Assembly (NCBI RefSeq): GCF_007004735.1
Contig: NZ_SSNL01000006.1
Coordinates: 434,001-498,000, forward strand
Direction of reading: 5' to 3'
Length of the DNA stretch: 64,000 bases
Source of the DNA: Salinigranum halophilum
GTDB taxonomy: Archaea > Halobacteriota > Halobacteria > Halobacteriales > Haloferacaceae
Shown: piece by piece, positions 1 to 9,617 of the stretch
Position numbering within the stretch: position 1 is the stretch's first letter
Layout of the letters: the number at the start of each line of letters is the position of its first letter
Notes under the pieces: model-generated
What the model was told of the DNA's origin: nothing
Database searches by the model: none
Seen by the model: only the letters and a program-made list of their open reading frames with translations
Made by a program: the position numbers and the translations under genes

Positions 1-1013
1 CTCGTCGGTTTTTTGCCGGTGAGTTCTTTGATTCTCCCTTGGACCTGGGGCATCCGGGTCGCCCCACCGACCAGCAGAACCTTGTCGATGTCACTCATAT
101 CGTAGCCCGCGTCTTCCACAGTCTGTGCCGTCAGCTCAACGGTTCGCTCGATCAGGTCCTCGGTCAGGCTCTCGAAGGTTGCACGAGTCAGCGTTGCTGA
201 AAATCCTTCTTGACCGTCATTGTCGGGAGGGACGACTGGGAGGTTGACTGCCGTTTCCGGTCGAATCGATAGCTCGATTTTTGCCGTCTCGGCACTGTCT
301 TTCAGCTGCCAGAAATCCTCTTCGTCGTCTCGAAGACCCGTGTCGTGTTCGCTGTTCACCTCGTCGGCGAAGTAGTCGATGATCGCCTGGTCCCAGTCGT
401 TGCCACCTAGATTGTTGTCCCCGTTGGTTGCGAGGACTTCATATACGCCACCACCGAGGTCGAGAACTGCCACGCTGAACGAACCTCCACCCAAGTCGTA
501 CACGAGTATCGTCTGATCGGACTCATTATCCAGACCGTAAGCCATCGACGCTGCAATCGGCTCGATAATAACGCGTTCGACGTTGAGGCCGGCCATCTCG
601 CCGGCTTCCTTGATCGCCCGATACTGGCAGAGATTAAAATATGCCGGCACTGTGATGACGGCCTTCTCGACTTCGTCACCGAGGTACGCTTCGGCGTCGC
701 GTTTGATCTTCCGGAGAATAATCGCCGAGACCTGCTCGGGTGTGTATTCCTCACCCTCGACCTGTATGATGTGATTGCTCTGGCCCAGGTGACGTTTTAT
801 ATCCCGGATGTTTGTACTTTGATTGTCTGCGACCGCTAATCTCGTAGCTGACTTGCCTACGATCGGTTCACCAGCCTCGGTGAACGCTACTACCGAAGGA
901 GTCGTTCGGTTGCCCTCGGCGTCCGTAATTCCTTTCGGAGCACCGTCCTCAATTACTGCAGATACAGTCTTCGTACTCCCAAAATCGATCCCGAGGATTT
1001 TGTTCGTGGTCAT
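1..1013 (-). CDS. DnaK/Hsp70-like chaperone, N-terminal part (runs off window)
   Basis: About 337 codons of an Hsp70 nucleotide-binding domain are present; the rest lies beyond base 1. The start ATG is at 1011-1013. Visible family motifs are the first phosphate loop (GIDFGSTKT), the second (YDLGGGSF), the connect region [12 protein letters not shown] and the adenosine motif VGGATRMP. Hsp70 proteins bind and release unfolded peptides using ATP. Several normally fixed residues differ from housekeeping DnaK (phosphate loop GSTKT for GTTNS; NLCQ for NDAQ), so this is probably a paralogue rather than the main chaperone. It lies beside the kinase island but reads away from it. Hsp70 identity is sure; the special role is not. 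Confidence 0.9.
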   Translation of the reverse strand, partial: MTTNKILGIDFGSTKTVSAVIEDGAPKGITDAEGNRTTPSVVAFTEAGEPIVGKSATRLAVADNQSTNIRDIKRHLGQSNHIIQVEGEEYTPEQVSAIILRKIKRDAEAYLGDEVEKAVITVPAYFNLCQYRAIKEAGEMAGLNVERVIIEPIAASMAYGLDNESDQTILVYDLGGGSFSVAVLDLGGGVYEVLATNGDNNLGGNDWDQAIIDYFADEVNSEHDTGLRDDEEDFWQLKDSAETAKIELSIRPETAVNLPVVPPDNDGQEGFSATLTRATFESLTEDLIERTVELTAQTVEDAGYDMSDIDKVLLVGGATRMPQVQGRIKELTGKKPT

Positions 1014-1258
1014 AAAAAAGACGAGTTCGCTCTTCACGTGGGTGTCCATGGTTAAGTAGTCTTCTTCCAGTGAGTCGAGGTCTCACAGAGGACAGCTTCA
1101 GCCATCGCGAGTCTCGCTCGGAAGGCTCGCCACGACTGGCGTGTGCCAGCACCACGGTCACCTGCCTGAAAGCGCGTATAATGTGGCTGACTTCACTCAC
1201 AGTGTACACAGTGTTGTCGACCACCGCTAACGATGACCACACAGTCCGTCGATAATGA

Positions 1259-2006
1259 TGAACGCCGGAGCAGAGTTCGGACGACACGGCCTACCCGGAG
1301 ACCGAACTGCCGAGCCCACCGCCACAGACCCCCTTTCGCCGAGTGATTGCGACGGGACTCGTCGAAGCAGCTGCTGGTACCGACACTGATGGCCGAGCTA
1401 GTTCCGACACCGGAGCAGGTGAGCCCCCTGAAGCGATCAGTACTCCGCTCGACTCGATAGGTCTCGCGGGGAATGAAATCGGGACGTTCGTCCACCGACT
1501 GCTCGAACTGGACCGTCCTTGAGTCCGCTGGCGCACGACGATCAGAGAAATCGCGGACCGGCAGGGCTTCGAGGTCTCGGACTCGGCGCTCGAGGAGATC
1601 GTGTCGCACGCTAAGGCAGGCCGTCAGTTCCTCGAGTCTCAGCATGACGCGTACGCTGCCGGCGAAGTGTATGCGGAGCTGTCCGTCTCAGCCGATGCTG
1701 GGGAACGCGCGCATCGTGGGGAAAATCGACCACCTGCGGGTGACCGCGGATACGTTCGTCATCCCTGATTACAAGACTAACAGTATCGGGCGTCGCTCCA
1801 CGGAGGAACTGGCCTCCCACTACCGACCGCAGATGATAAGCTACGCTGCCGCCTTGCTCGCTCACGATTCCGATCGAAGCGTCATAGTGAATCTCTACTT
1901 CATCGATGTCGGAGTTACTGAATCGGTTGCGTGGACGAAAACGGATCACAAGTCGATCACTGACGAACTGCAGTCTCTACTCCACGGTGTTGATGATGAA
2001 CGATAG
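1259..2006 (+). pseudogene. Decayed RecB/AddA-type nuclease domain (helicase C-terminus)
   Basis: Three reading frames in turn give one protein. The first (about 1259-1522) ends in GTFVHRLLELDRP and a stop; the second (about 1531-1720) covers a helical stretch; the third carries GKIDHLRV, IPDYKTN and YRPQMISYAAAL to the stop at 2006. GTxVHxLLE, GxIDxL, DYKT and QxxxYA are the signature order of the RecB-like PD-(D/E)XK nuclease domain at the C-terminus of UvrD/AddA-type helicase-nucleases. The helicase part is absent. With two frame changes and no upstream start this is a remnant. The family call is firm; the exact parent gene is not. Confidence 0.75.
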
Positions 2007-2358
2007 CAACTGTGTCGGGTGCGGTGGCTTTGCAGTGTAGTATCCGTCTCCCCTCGTTCAGTCGCCTCGCTGTTCGACTCCGTCCCCGTTTGGACTGACT
2101 ACGGTCTGACTACGCAGGAGTACTCCCTGTGACTACAGCGTAAGCCGCTCCGGAGCAGCGCACGGAATGGGAAGCGCCGCGGTAGTAGAAGAGTCTCCGG
2201 CGAGTGAAAACGCTGCAGAAGTAGTCACTCAGCCTCACCGAGTGCGATCAGATGCCGACCGCGGGTTTCAATATCAGAGAGGGTGCAATCGTATCCAACT
2301 GCGGACAATAGCAGATGAATCATAACCGAATGTTTCCGTGCAGCGCGAGATGGATTGA
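2007..2358. other. Gene-free stretch
   Basis: No coding frame with protein-like composition is visible on either strand. It probably holds the promoter of the HEAT-repeat gene starting at 2359, but no clear TATA box was identified. Confidence 0.4.
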
Positions 2359-4317
2359 ATGAGCGACGACGTGATTCCGACGACTGTCCGCCGGTCGATC
2401 CAAACGGTCGAAGAGACGCCCCAGTGGGCTTCCAAGCGCGATATAAACGTACTTTTGGATGGGCTAAATGACGATTATTTCCGGACCCGAGGAACCTGTG
2501 CTGACGCGTTGCGGGTAGTTGTGCAGTCGAACTCGTCATGTGCTGCTTATGCGGCAGAGGGTCTCTTAGACATGGTCTCCAACCAGAGTCCGGAAACGCG
2601 GTCGCTCGCCGCGAAATGTTTATTTTTCGCAATCGATGAGGGCGATTGGTTCACTGGAAGCGAATTATCCGTGTCAGGGACCGTACAGAGCAATCTGTGG
2701 GCCGTTCACGAAACGATCGTAGGCGCTGGAGGGGTTGAAGTATTGCTCCGGGCTCTCGACGACGAGGAAGCTCTGGTTCGAAGATATGCGGCTCGGATAC
2801 TGGGACGCATCGGTCAGAGAGAGCCTGAGGCAGTGAGTGAGCACAGGGGCGTAGAGATTCTCACAGCTAACCTTCGTGACGAGACCTCGATCGCGACTGC
2901 GTTGGAAAGAATCGGGCACCGTCGTCCTGACTTGCTCGTTCAAGCAGGCAGTATCGATGTACTTGTTTCACAGGTCTACGATGGGTCGAACGCTGCCGCA
3001 TCAGCGCTTGAGACTATCGGCAACACTGATCCCAACGCAGTCATCGGGGCTGGCGGCGTCGATGCACTGTTTAGCGCCTTGTACGGGGACAGACCGGTAC
3101 CTAGTAGATCTGCACTCATCACGCTCGGGAGACATGCGCCAACGGATTTTGCCGCTGCCGGTGGCTTCCACCGGTTGAACGATCTTCTTAGTAACAAGGA
3201 GAGTTGTATTCGATCCGAAGCCGCTGCTGTACTCAAAGGCGTTGCAGAGGGCGACTCGTCGGTTGTATACGACACCTGTTTTGAGTCAGTACGCACAGCA
3301 ATTGACGACGACCGGCCCGAGATCAGGGCCACCAGTATACGAATCGCAGGAGTACTCGTCGGTCACCTTTCGAGTGAGACTGGGTCGGTCCCAAACATGA
3401 TTGCTAAATCGGGCGTACTCGACCAGATCTTCGACTCATTCGATTCCAGCAACTCGTCTGTCCGCTCCGCAGCGGCCTTCGCGCTCGGAGAAATCGGCAC
3501 ACGAATGCCTGACCGAGCGCATGAATCGGGTGGGATTGATTTGTTGAAGGCCGCACTGGGCGACGAGGACCGTTGGGTTCGTTCGACAGCGGCGAAATCG
3601 CTTGGGAAAATCGCTGAGTGTGCCCCCGAAGTAGTGATCGGAGCGGGCATCAATGAATATGTGATACAATCGCCGGAAGACCACGATCAGTCAACGGTTG
3701 ATATGATAGATGCGCTTGGTAATCTCGGTGAAACTGCTCCCCACGTATTAACGAACTCCGGCTGTCTTCGAGACCTGTTTAAACTCCTCTCATCGGACAA
3801 TAAGGCTATCCACGCTGCGGATGCACTCGTATATATCGCACAGCAAGATCCTGAGGTTCTCTCAGAGAGTGCGTGCTACGATCGACTGGTTCGGGTACAC
3901 AAGTCTCATCCGGTGAAGGGAGTCAGATGCAAAGCGACGATAGCACTTGCACACATTGGCCTACAGAACGTGTCCGCGACGTCTCTCGAACTACTCGTCC
4001 GGGTTATGAATGGGAAAGAGGAGTGGGCGTACCGAGATGGAATGATCCTGAGAGATGGGGTCCCTGTGCTCGAAAAGCTCGTAACGACGGATCCAGACCG
4101 TATTAATCATACTCGATGCACCTGTAACGGGTTGACTACCGGTCAGGAGCGCATACACGCCAGCGCCCAGATGGTAGAGGTCGGTGATGTCATCGGGAAC
4201 CCCGAACGAATCCGGATCAAACTGTTCAGGGGCGGCGTAGGTCGGCGAAAAGCCATCGATGCTGTTAGAATGTTCGAGCAGCATTTTTGCCAGTCCCCAG
4301 GTGCTACTTTCGGGTAG
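2359..4317 (+). CDS. HEAT/Armadillo-repeat scaffold protein, C-terminus abnormal
   Basis: A protein of 652 residues. Residues about 80-575 are a chain of roughly 40-residue helical repeats with recurring pieces such as AAAFALGEIGTRMP, AAKSLGKIAECAP and AARILGRIGQREP, typical of HEAT/ARM solenoids that bind other proteins. No catalytic motif is seen. From about residue 580 (near base 4107) the frame reads antisense through a kinase remnant on the other strand, so the last 70 residues are not native and the original 3' end has been lost. HEAT repeats also form the front of the kinase at 5168-8065, so this may be a partner or a kinase that lost its catalytic part. Solenoid call is firm; function unknown. 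Confidence 0.75.
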   Translation: MSDDVIPTTVRRSIQTVEETPQWASKRDINVLLDGLNDDYFRTRGTCADALRVVVQSNSSCAAYAAEGLLDMVSNQSPETRSLAAKCLFFAIDEGDWFTGSELSVSGTVQSNLWAVHETIVGAGGVEVLLRALDDEEALVRRYAARILGRIGQREPEAVSEHRGVEILTANLRDETSIATALERIGHRRPDLLVQAGSIDVLVSQVYDGSNAAASALETIGNTDPNAVIGAGGVDALFSALYGDRPVPSRSALITLGRHAPTDFAAAGGFHRLNDLLSNKESCIRSEAAAVLKGVAEGDSSVVYDTCFESVRTAIDDDRPEIRATSIRIAGVLVGHLSSETGSVPNMIAKSGVLDQIFDSFDSSNSSVRSAAAFALGEIGTRMPDRAHESGGIDLLKAALGDEDRWVRSTAAKSLGKIAECAPEVVIGAGINEYVIQSPEDHDQSTVDMIDALGNLGETAPHVLTNSGCLRDLFKLLSSDNKAIHAADALVYIAQQDPEVLSESACYDRLVRVHKSHPVKGVRCKATIALAHIGLQNVSATSLELLVRVMNGKEEWAYRDGMILRDGVPVLEKLVTTDPDRINHTRCTCNGLTTGQERIHASAQMVEVGDVIGNPERIRIKLFRGGVGRRKAIDAVRMFEQHFCQSPGATFG

Positions 4318-4819
4318 TCCCAGGTTTCAGGTCCGGTCTCCCGGAGAAGCACGTTGGTCGATTTGATCTCGATATGGGCGATTCCATGTCGATGACCGCG
4401 ACGAATGCCTTCCGCTATTTGTCCACCGAGCCACAGCCCCCTCGTCGAGATCTGCTGAGCCAATCCGTGAGCCGAACGTCTCACCATCCGTGTACTTGAG
4501 CGCAATTCATGGAAGCCCTCGGGCTCCCCATCCATAGACGGACATAATGTTATTGTGATCGTCAAGTTTCTCTCATGTTCCCGCATCGTTCTGAAACTCT
4601 TCCACGATTCGATTGTGAATCGTATTTAGAAACCGAGGCTCCTTGACAGCCACCGGGTAGGTGGTGCCCCCATCGGAGACAGTTGCATAATACACGTCTA
4701 CATCGCCCCCCCGCCCCGATCTGGTTCTTTTTCTCCAGATCGTCATATTCGATTTTAATATCAAGTGCTTGTGGTGAGACGAACTCAGCGATTGGTTCGT
4801 GTGTGGCGAGATTTGACAT
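4107..4819 (-). pseudogene. Dead Ser/Thr protein kinase remnant
   Basis: Kinase pieces appear in order in three frames: start at 4819 with an N-terminal strand and IGAGG, then YPVAVKEPRF (ATP-binding lysine), then GIAHIEIKSTN in place of HLDLKPAN, then GDWQ in place of DWG, and finally PTYAAPEQFDPD and YHLGAGVYALLTG. The catalytic aspartate of the HxDLKPxN loop is glutamate here, and frame changes occur near 4700, 4580 and 4290. The C-lobe end is missing where the sequence joins the 3' end of the HEAT gene. It clearly belongs to the same family as the intact kinases of the window. Confidence 0.85.
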
Positions 4820-5167
4820 TCTGTCGGTGACGGTATGAGAAAGCTGTTTAATTTAATCAGAGATGAAAAATTGAAGACTAGATAATTACACTCGAATGAA
4901 AGTGATTTGCATTCAAGTCACATATTTTGATATTCCGGAGAGGGAGCGTATCGGATTAACATTCAAAATTAAGGAATGGAAGTGACTGAATTGTACTTTG
5001 CCCAGTGTGTACTGGAATCTGAGGCCGCGTCACAAGCGGTGTTCAGTTCTGTATCTGCACGTCGAATTCACACCCAATACAGCCACATCCGTGATCGATC
5101 CATCGATATCGATTTTTCTTGAGAATTGAGCGCCAGAGCCGCACTAATATCCACCATAGAGCTGTAC
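4820..5167. other. AT-rich intergenic stretch
   Basis: About 350 bases between the dead kinase and the end of the HEAT-TPR-kinase gene, clearly more AT-rich than the flanking genes. No open frame or clear repeat is visible. It may be foreign or non-coding filler left by rearrangement. Confidence 0.4.
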
Positions 5168-8065
5168 CTATTCCTCAGGGTCTCGCCCGAATGCACTCAC
5201 CAGATCCCGCCTGAGATTTACAACCGTGTCATATCGCTCCTCCTCACGCTTCCTGATTGCCTTCATGATGACGTCATTGACTTCCGGAGGGAGATCGTTT
5301 GACATCTCACTCGGTGGTGGCGGAGTCTCTTTTTTGACTGCATCCACCACCGTGATTTTGTTTTCATGCCCGAACGGATTTTGGCCAGTAAACAGTTCGT
5401 ATGCGACGACGCCAAGTTGATAGATATCAGTGTATGGGTTACTAACCTCCCGCTGTTGATCAACCTGCTCCGGCGCCGCGTACTCCGGAGTTAATTCATC
5501 AATATCTTTCGAGTGTCTAAAGAGCAATCTGGCCAATCCCCAGTCACCGACCTTCGCACGTTCGCACCCGTCCGTATTAGTGAACATGATGTTCGCTGGC
5601 TTCAGGTCGGCGTGTACGATACCCTCTCGGTGGGCGTAGAAGACTGCACCACAAATCGATTCGAATACCGACACAGCATCGAGGATGTCTATCGTACCGA
5701 TTCGTTCTACGAGGGTTCCATCATTCATGAATTCTAGCATCAACCACGGATACGGCTTGGCTCCCCAGTCGGCAACATCTACGATGTTCGGATCCTCATC
5801 GAGTCGTTCCCAGATATTCGCCTCTCTCACGAACCGTTTGATGATATCTGTATTCAGGGTTCCCTGCCACCGAGGAATTTTAAGCGCAAACACCTCGTTC
5901 GACTCGTGCAGTCGGATTTTATGCACGTCGGCGTTCCCCCCGACACCGTATCGCTCCTCAAGCATATCGTGGGGAGGAAGCTCCTTCCGGAGTTCGTCGC
6001 TCACCCCAGCCCGGAGGTGATCGACGGATCGAGAACTGCTGAATTGCATATCGATGTCGGGCATCTCGAAGTCCATTCCCGACGGCGACGCACTAACCCG
6101 GTCTATGTCGACGGATGCGGCCTCCTCGAAGTTGACGAGGGCACGCCGAGCATGGTTTACGTTCTCCTCGCACACTTCGATGAGGCGATCGAGCTGTGAG
6201 ACTTGCTCCTGAAAATCGTGCTCCGTTGCATCGGACCGGATGTCATGAAGCGAGCCGAGTGCCGATTTGAACGTCTCGCGTGCCGCGTAGAAGTCACCAT
6301 CCTCGAATTCTCCTTGCCCACGATCGATGACCTCGCGAGACTGTTCGGTCTGTGCGCTGAGGTAGCCTCGTAAGGCAGCATTCCGAAGGTGGTCAATCTC
6401 TTCGCTACTGTACTCCAACCCGCTGATTGTTCGCCCCTGTTCTTCAAATTCTTTTTTTGCGCGTTCGAGTTCCCCGTCATCTATCAACTCCTGCGCCCGC
6501 TGGATTCCCTCCAAAACGTCTTTCAGACACGCGTTTTTGTGCCCGCTCGTGGCCTGTGACGTAATCTCATCGATCGCAGGATCCTCGTATTCGATGGCCT
6601 TTGCAACGCTACGGGCTGTATCGAATCTCTCTCGGGCTTTGTAGTACTCACCGGCCTCAAACTTCTCCTGACCGTCCTTCACGATAGTTCGTGCCAGCGC
6701 GAGTTGAGCTTTCTTGTGCCCTTCGCGTGCTCTATCAGTTGCCTCCTCTAGAAACTGGTTAGACCCATCAACAGCGTCGATATCGTCAAGTATCGACGAG
6801 AATTCGGATTCAGCCCGCTCATACTCACCCGTTTCTAGCAGTTCGGTTGCTTCTTTGAGACAGCTATTCGCCAGTCCAGCATGGCAGTCTACGAGATCCG
6901 ATTCGATCTTGTATAGCTTGGATTCGATTCGGGACTGCAGGTCGGCAAGCCCCTGTTGTTCGACAGGCTCATCGCCTACGAAGGGCCTTGACGTTAATAT
7001 CTGTTTGTACAACTCGTGTACACCTGTATATGCCTCGATCGCGGCCTCATACTCGCGATTTGTGAATCGTTCTTTAGCGATTTCCAGTCTGCCGCTGGCA
7101 GAATTCATCATAGGTTTGATCTGGCGTCCGCGGGCAAGGCTCTGAGAATTGTCAATATATTTTATAATCTGTGTCCACTCAACTTCTTGCGGATACTCCT
7201 GACTGATGGCTGTGAGAGATCTGATCGCATAGGTCTTTTCAGTCTCGTCGTGTTCTTGGTTTTCTGTCTTAACGATCGATTCCAATGTATCTACTAAAGG
7301 CAGAATATCATCAGGGTCCTTTTCGGCTATCTCAACACAGACTTGCAAAGCATTCTGTCGGACATCGGTGTCGAGGTGGTTAAGAAGTGGTTTGAGGTCT
7401 GCGGCCACTGATTGAACAGCTCTGGGATACTTATCAACTAATCCAGCTAACATCACCGAAACGTTCCTCTTGACACGCGAGTCGTCGGCTTTGAGCAGTG
7501 GCTGGAGGTTCTCAATTATCGGTCGAACATCGTCGGGATACTTTATACTCACTGATGCCAATATTATTGACAAATTTATTTGGATATCAGGGTTGTGATC
7601 GTCGAAATAGTGTTTGAGATCTTCAACAATCGGTCGAACAGCACCAGGGTACTCTTTTGCCAATTCAGCCAATGCCAACGAAGCGTTTACTCGGACCTGA
7701 CTCCGGGAGTCACGGAGGAGTGATCGGAGCGTTCCGACTACAGGCGGGATACTTTCGGGGTGTTCTTTTGCTACTATTGCAAATGCCGTAGATGCGCTGG
7801 GTTTATATGAATCACCAGACAGCCCTTCTAAATAAAGATCATCAGTTAGATTGTGAACAAGTTCGGGGTTCTGTTTGGCCACCTCAAACCACGCGTGAGT
7901 AGCCTGGATTCTGGGACCGGGAAGCCTTGAATCGAGAATTTCTTTAAGTTCCTTATCTATTTCCTGTAGGTTGTAGGATCCTTCATTTGCTATCCGGCGG
8001 AGTTTCCGCGCCCGCTCTATGTCGGAGTTCCCGAACAGCCCCATCATCATGACAATAAATTTCAT
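5168..8065 (-). CDS. HEAT-TPR-Ser/Thr protein kinase
   Basis: A soluble 965-residue three-part protein. Residues about 25-330 are HEAT-like repeats spaced about 40 residues, each with a YPxxVRPI/IxxLxxLL pattern. Residues about 340-680 carry at least five TPR-like helical units beginning GEY/GDF/GEL (GEYERAESEF, GEYYKARERF, GDFYAARETF). Residues about 700-960 are a Hanks-type kinase: VGGNADVHK glycine loop, FALKIP lysine, VHADLKPANIMF catalytic loop, GDWGLA metal motif, YAAPEQ activation end. All catalytic residues are present, so it should be active. DFG is DWG, as in its neighbours. The helical parts probably sense or dock partners. It ends 350 bases from the dead kinase and reads towards it. 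Confidence 0.92.
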   Translation of the reverse strand: MKFIVMMMGLFGNSDIERARKLRRIANEGSYNLQEIDKELKEILDSRLPGPRIQATHAWFEVAKQNPELVHNLTDDLYLEGLSGDSYKPSASTAFAIVAKEHPESIPPVVGTLRSLLRDSRSQVRVNASLALAELAKEYPGAVRPIVEDLKHYFDDHNPDIQINLSIILASVSIKYPDDVRPIIENLQPLLKADDSRVKRNVSVMLAGLVDKYPRAVQSVAADLKPLLNHLDTDVRQNALQVCVEIAEKDPDDILPLVDTLESIVKTENQEHDETEKTYAIRSLTAISQEYPQEVEWTQIIKYIDNSQSLARGRQIKPMMNSASGRLEIAKERFTNREYEAAIEAYTGVHELYKQILTSRPFVGDEPVEQQGLADLQSRIESKLYKIESDLVDCHAGLANSCLKEATELLETGEYERAESEFSSILDDIDAVDGSNQFLEEATDRAREGHKKAQLALARTIVKDGQEKFEAGEYYKARERFDTARSVAKAIEYEDPAIDEITSQATSGHKNACLKDVLEGIQRAQELIDDGELERAKKEFEEQGRTISGLEYSSEEIDHLRNAALRGYLSAQTEQSREVIDRGQGEFEDGDFYAARETFKSALGSLHDIRSDATEHDFQEQVSQLDRLIEVCEENVNHARRALVNFEEAASVDIDRVSASPSGMDFEMPDIDMQFSSSRSVDHLRAGVSDELRKELPPHDMLEERYGVGGNADVHKIRLHESNEVFALKIPRWQGTLNTDIIKRFVREANIWERLDEDPNIVDVADWGAKPYPWLMLEFMNDGTLVERIGTIDILDAVSVFESICGAVFYAHREGIVHADLKPANIMFTNTDGCERAKVGDWGLARLLFRHSKDIDELTPEYAAPEQVDQQREVSNPYTDIYQLGVVAYELFTGQNPFGHENKITVVDAVKKETPPPPSEMSNDLPPEVNDVIMKAIRKREEERYDTVVNLRRDLVSAFGRDPEE

Positions 8066-8387
8066 GTAACCTAATGCTTTCTACGGCCCGTTGGAGGGAG
8101 ATGTATATGACATCTAAAACACGATGGTCCTGCTTACTTCCCAGCGGACGAGAGGCTACTTTACTATCTCCACTGCAGGGAGCGCTTCATTGGCCAGCCG
8201 TGTTCAATGAGCAGTGCGTCCGAATCGCGATAATTCGCGACCGACAGCTGGAGTAGGTTCTATAACGATTATAACCTGAAAAATCAGTGCAGGGTCTGGT
8301 GTTCTAAGGGAAACAATATAATCTGAAAGGGCAGAAATCAACAACACGACTCATGAGACTCGAACGGTATCGGTTCCGGAGTCGTTC

Positions 8388-8606
8388 TCATACTTTCTCG
8401 CCCACATAGCTGGGTCGTACGACCTTCCCACAGGAGGGACACTCGGCAAAGACGCCCGTACTCCTGTCGTCTCGCTCGAACGTGATGAGCGTCCAGCCTG
8501 ACGGAAGGGGCTGTCCACAGTCGGGACAGCTACCGGGCGAGGATGAGTCAGGGTCCGGGTATATAAAAGCAAAAGACGGTGTGACAGAGCCACATTCATC
8601 GCACAA
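8388..8606 (-). CDS. Small zinc-ribbon protein
   Basis: A 72-residue protein with three Cys pairs: CDECG at the start, CPDCG in the middle and CPSCG near the end, ending in VRPSYVGEKV. Two or more such knuckles usually bind zinc and mediate protein or nucleic-acid contacts. The stretch between (GWTLITFERDD) is shared with the copies at 38159-38359 and 53108-53260, so this is a small family. It is divergent from the kinase at 8753. Function unknown. Confidence 0.7.
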   Translation of the reverse strand: MCDECGSVTPSFAFIYPDPDSSSPGSCPDCGQPLPSGWTLITFERDDRSTGVFAECPSCGKVVRPSYVGEKV

Positions 8607-8752
8607 ACATATGGATTCCGTGATGATCGACGAGCGATCCGAGCTGAGCCAGGAACGAATCGCAGGAATCCTTTCTCGGAAGTATCGCAGGTTCCAGACT
8701 CGTTTGCTTTCGATTCCCCTTCGAAGTCACATCGTGTCCTGAAGACCTGAGT

Positions 8753-9562
8753 ATGAGAATCGACTCCGGCGGCAATGCAGACGTCTATCATTCCTCAGTC
8801 ACAACTGGAGGGGACTCACATGAGGTCGCGGTGAAGTTCCCCCGCGGATACGGGACGATTCAGCGAGACCAGGTTCAACAGTTGCTCGATGAGGCAGAGA
8901 ACTGTTCGAAACTCGACGACCACCCACATATCGTTACGGTCTTCGGCTATGGGGCCGAGTCAGGATTGCCGTGGATCGCGATGGAGTACATGGAGGGCGG
9001 GAATTTAGCCAGTCGCATTCGCGAAACTTCAATTTCGAGTCTGGAGGCCGTCTGGATCGCGTATGCACTTGCGACAGCACTAAACCACGCTCATCATCGA
9101 GGTGTCGCTCATAACGACCTCAAGCCCCGGAACGTCCTGTTCACGGAGGCACAGTCGGGCTCGTGGGCGACCCCGAAGCTCACGGACTGGGGGATAGCGA
9201 AAGAACTCATCGAGCGAGAACAGTCTGTCGATGGGTTCACGCCGGAGTATGCTGCCCCGGAACAGTTCCGTCCCGACGAGTTCGGGAAGCCGGACAAACG
9301 AACCGATATCTACCAACTCGGCGTGATCCTGTACGAACTGCTCGTCGGCGAGCTACCATTCGTCGGTCCGCCAGCCAAACTGATGTATGAAGCGACGCAT
9401 GGAGAGGCGGCCCCGCCGACCGAGCGCGATTCGAGCCTCCCCAACATGGTCGATCGGGTGTTGCTCACGGCGCTGGCTACGCGGCCCGAAGATTGGTACG
9501 AGTATGCACTGTACTTCCCGTATGATATTGCTGAACTAACTTCTCAGCTGCAGCCCGACTGA
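8753..9562 (+). CDS. Ser/Thr protein kinase, N-terminally shortened
   Basis: A 269-residue Hanks-type kinase with SGGNADVYHSS glycine loop at the very N-terminus, EVAVKFP lysine, HNDLKPRNVLF catalytic loop, TDWGIAKEL and YAAPEQFRPDEFG. All catalytic residues are present. The duplicate at 38568-39749 has 120 extra N-terminal residues. Here the corresponding DNA upstream of 8753 is partly missing and out of frame, so the protein starts at the internal Met. The first strand of the N-lobe may therefore be lost and activity reduced. The end (WYEYALYFPYD) also differs from the copy. The PP2C phosphatase lies tail-to-tail just downstream. Confidence 0.88.
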   Translation: MRIDSGGNADVYHSSVTTGGDSHEVAVKFPRGYGTIQRDQVQQLLDEAENCSKLDDHPHIVTVFGYGAESGLPWIAMEYMEGGNLASRIRETSISSLEAVWIAYALATALNHAHHRGVAHNDLKPRNVLFTEAQSGSWATPKLTDWGIAKELIEREQSVDGFTPEYAAPEQFRPDEFGKPDKRTDIYQLGVILYELLVGELPFVGPPAKLMYEATHGEAAPPTERDSSLPNMVDRVLLTALATRPEDWYEYALYFPYDIAELTSQLQPD

Positions 9563-9617
9563 ACCGAAATATGTAGATTTCAATCCGAACTCGTTCTGCG
9601 GGCAACCCTTACCGGAC

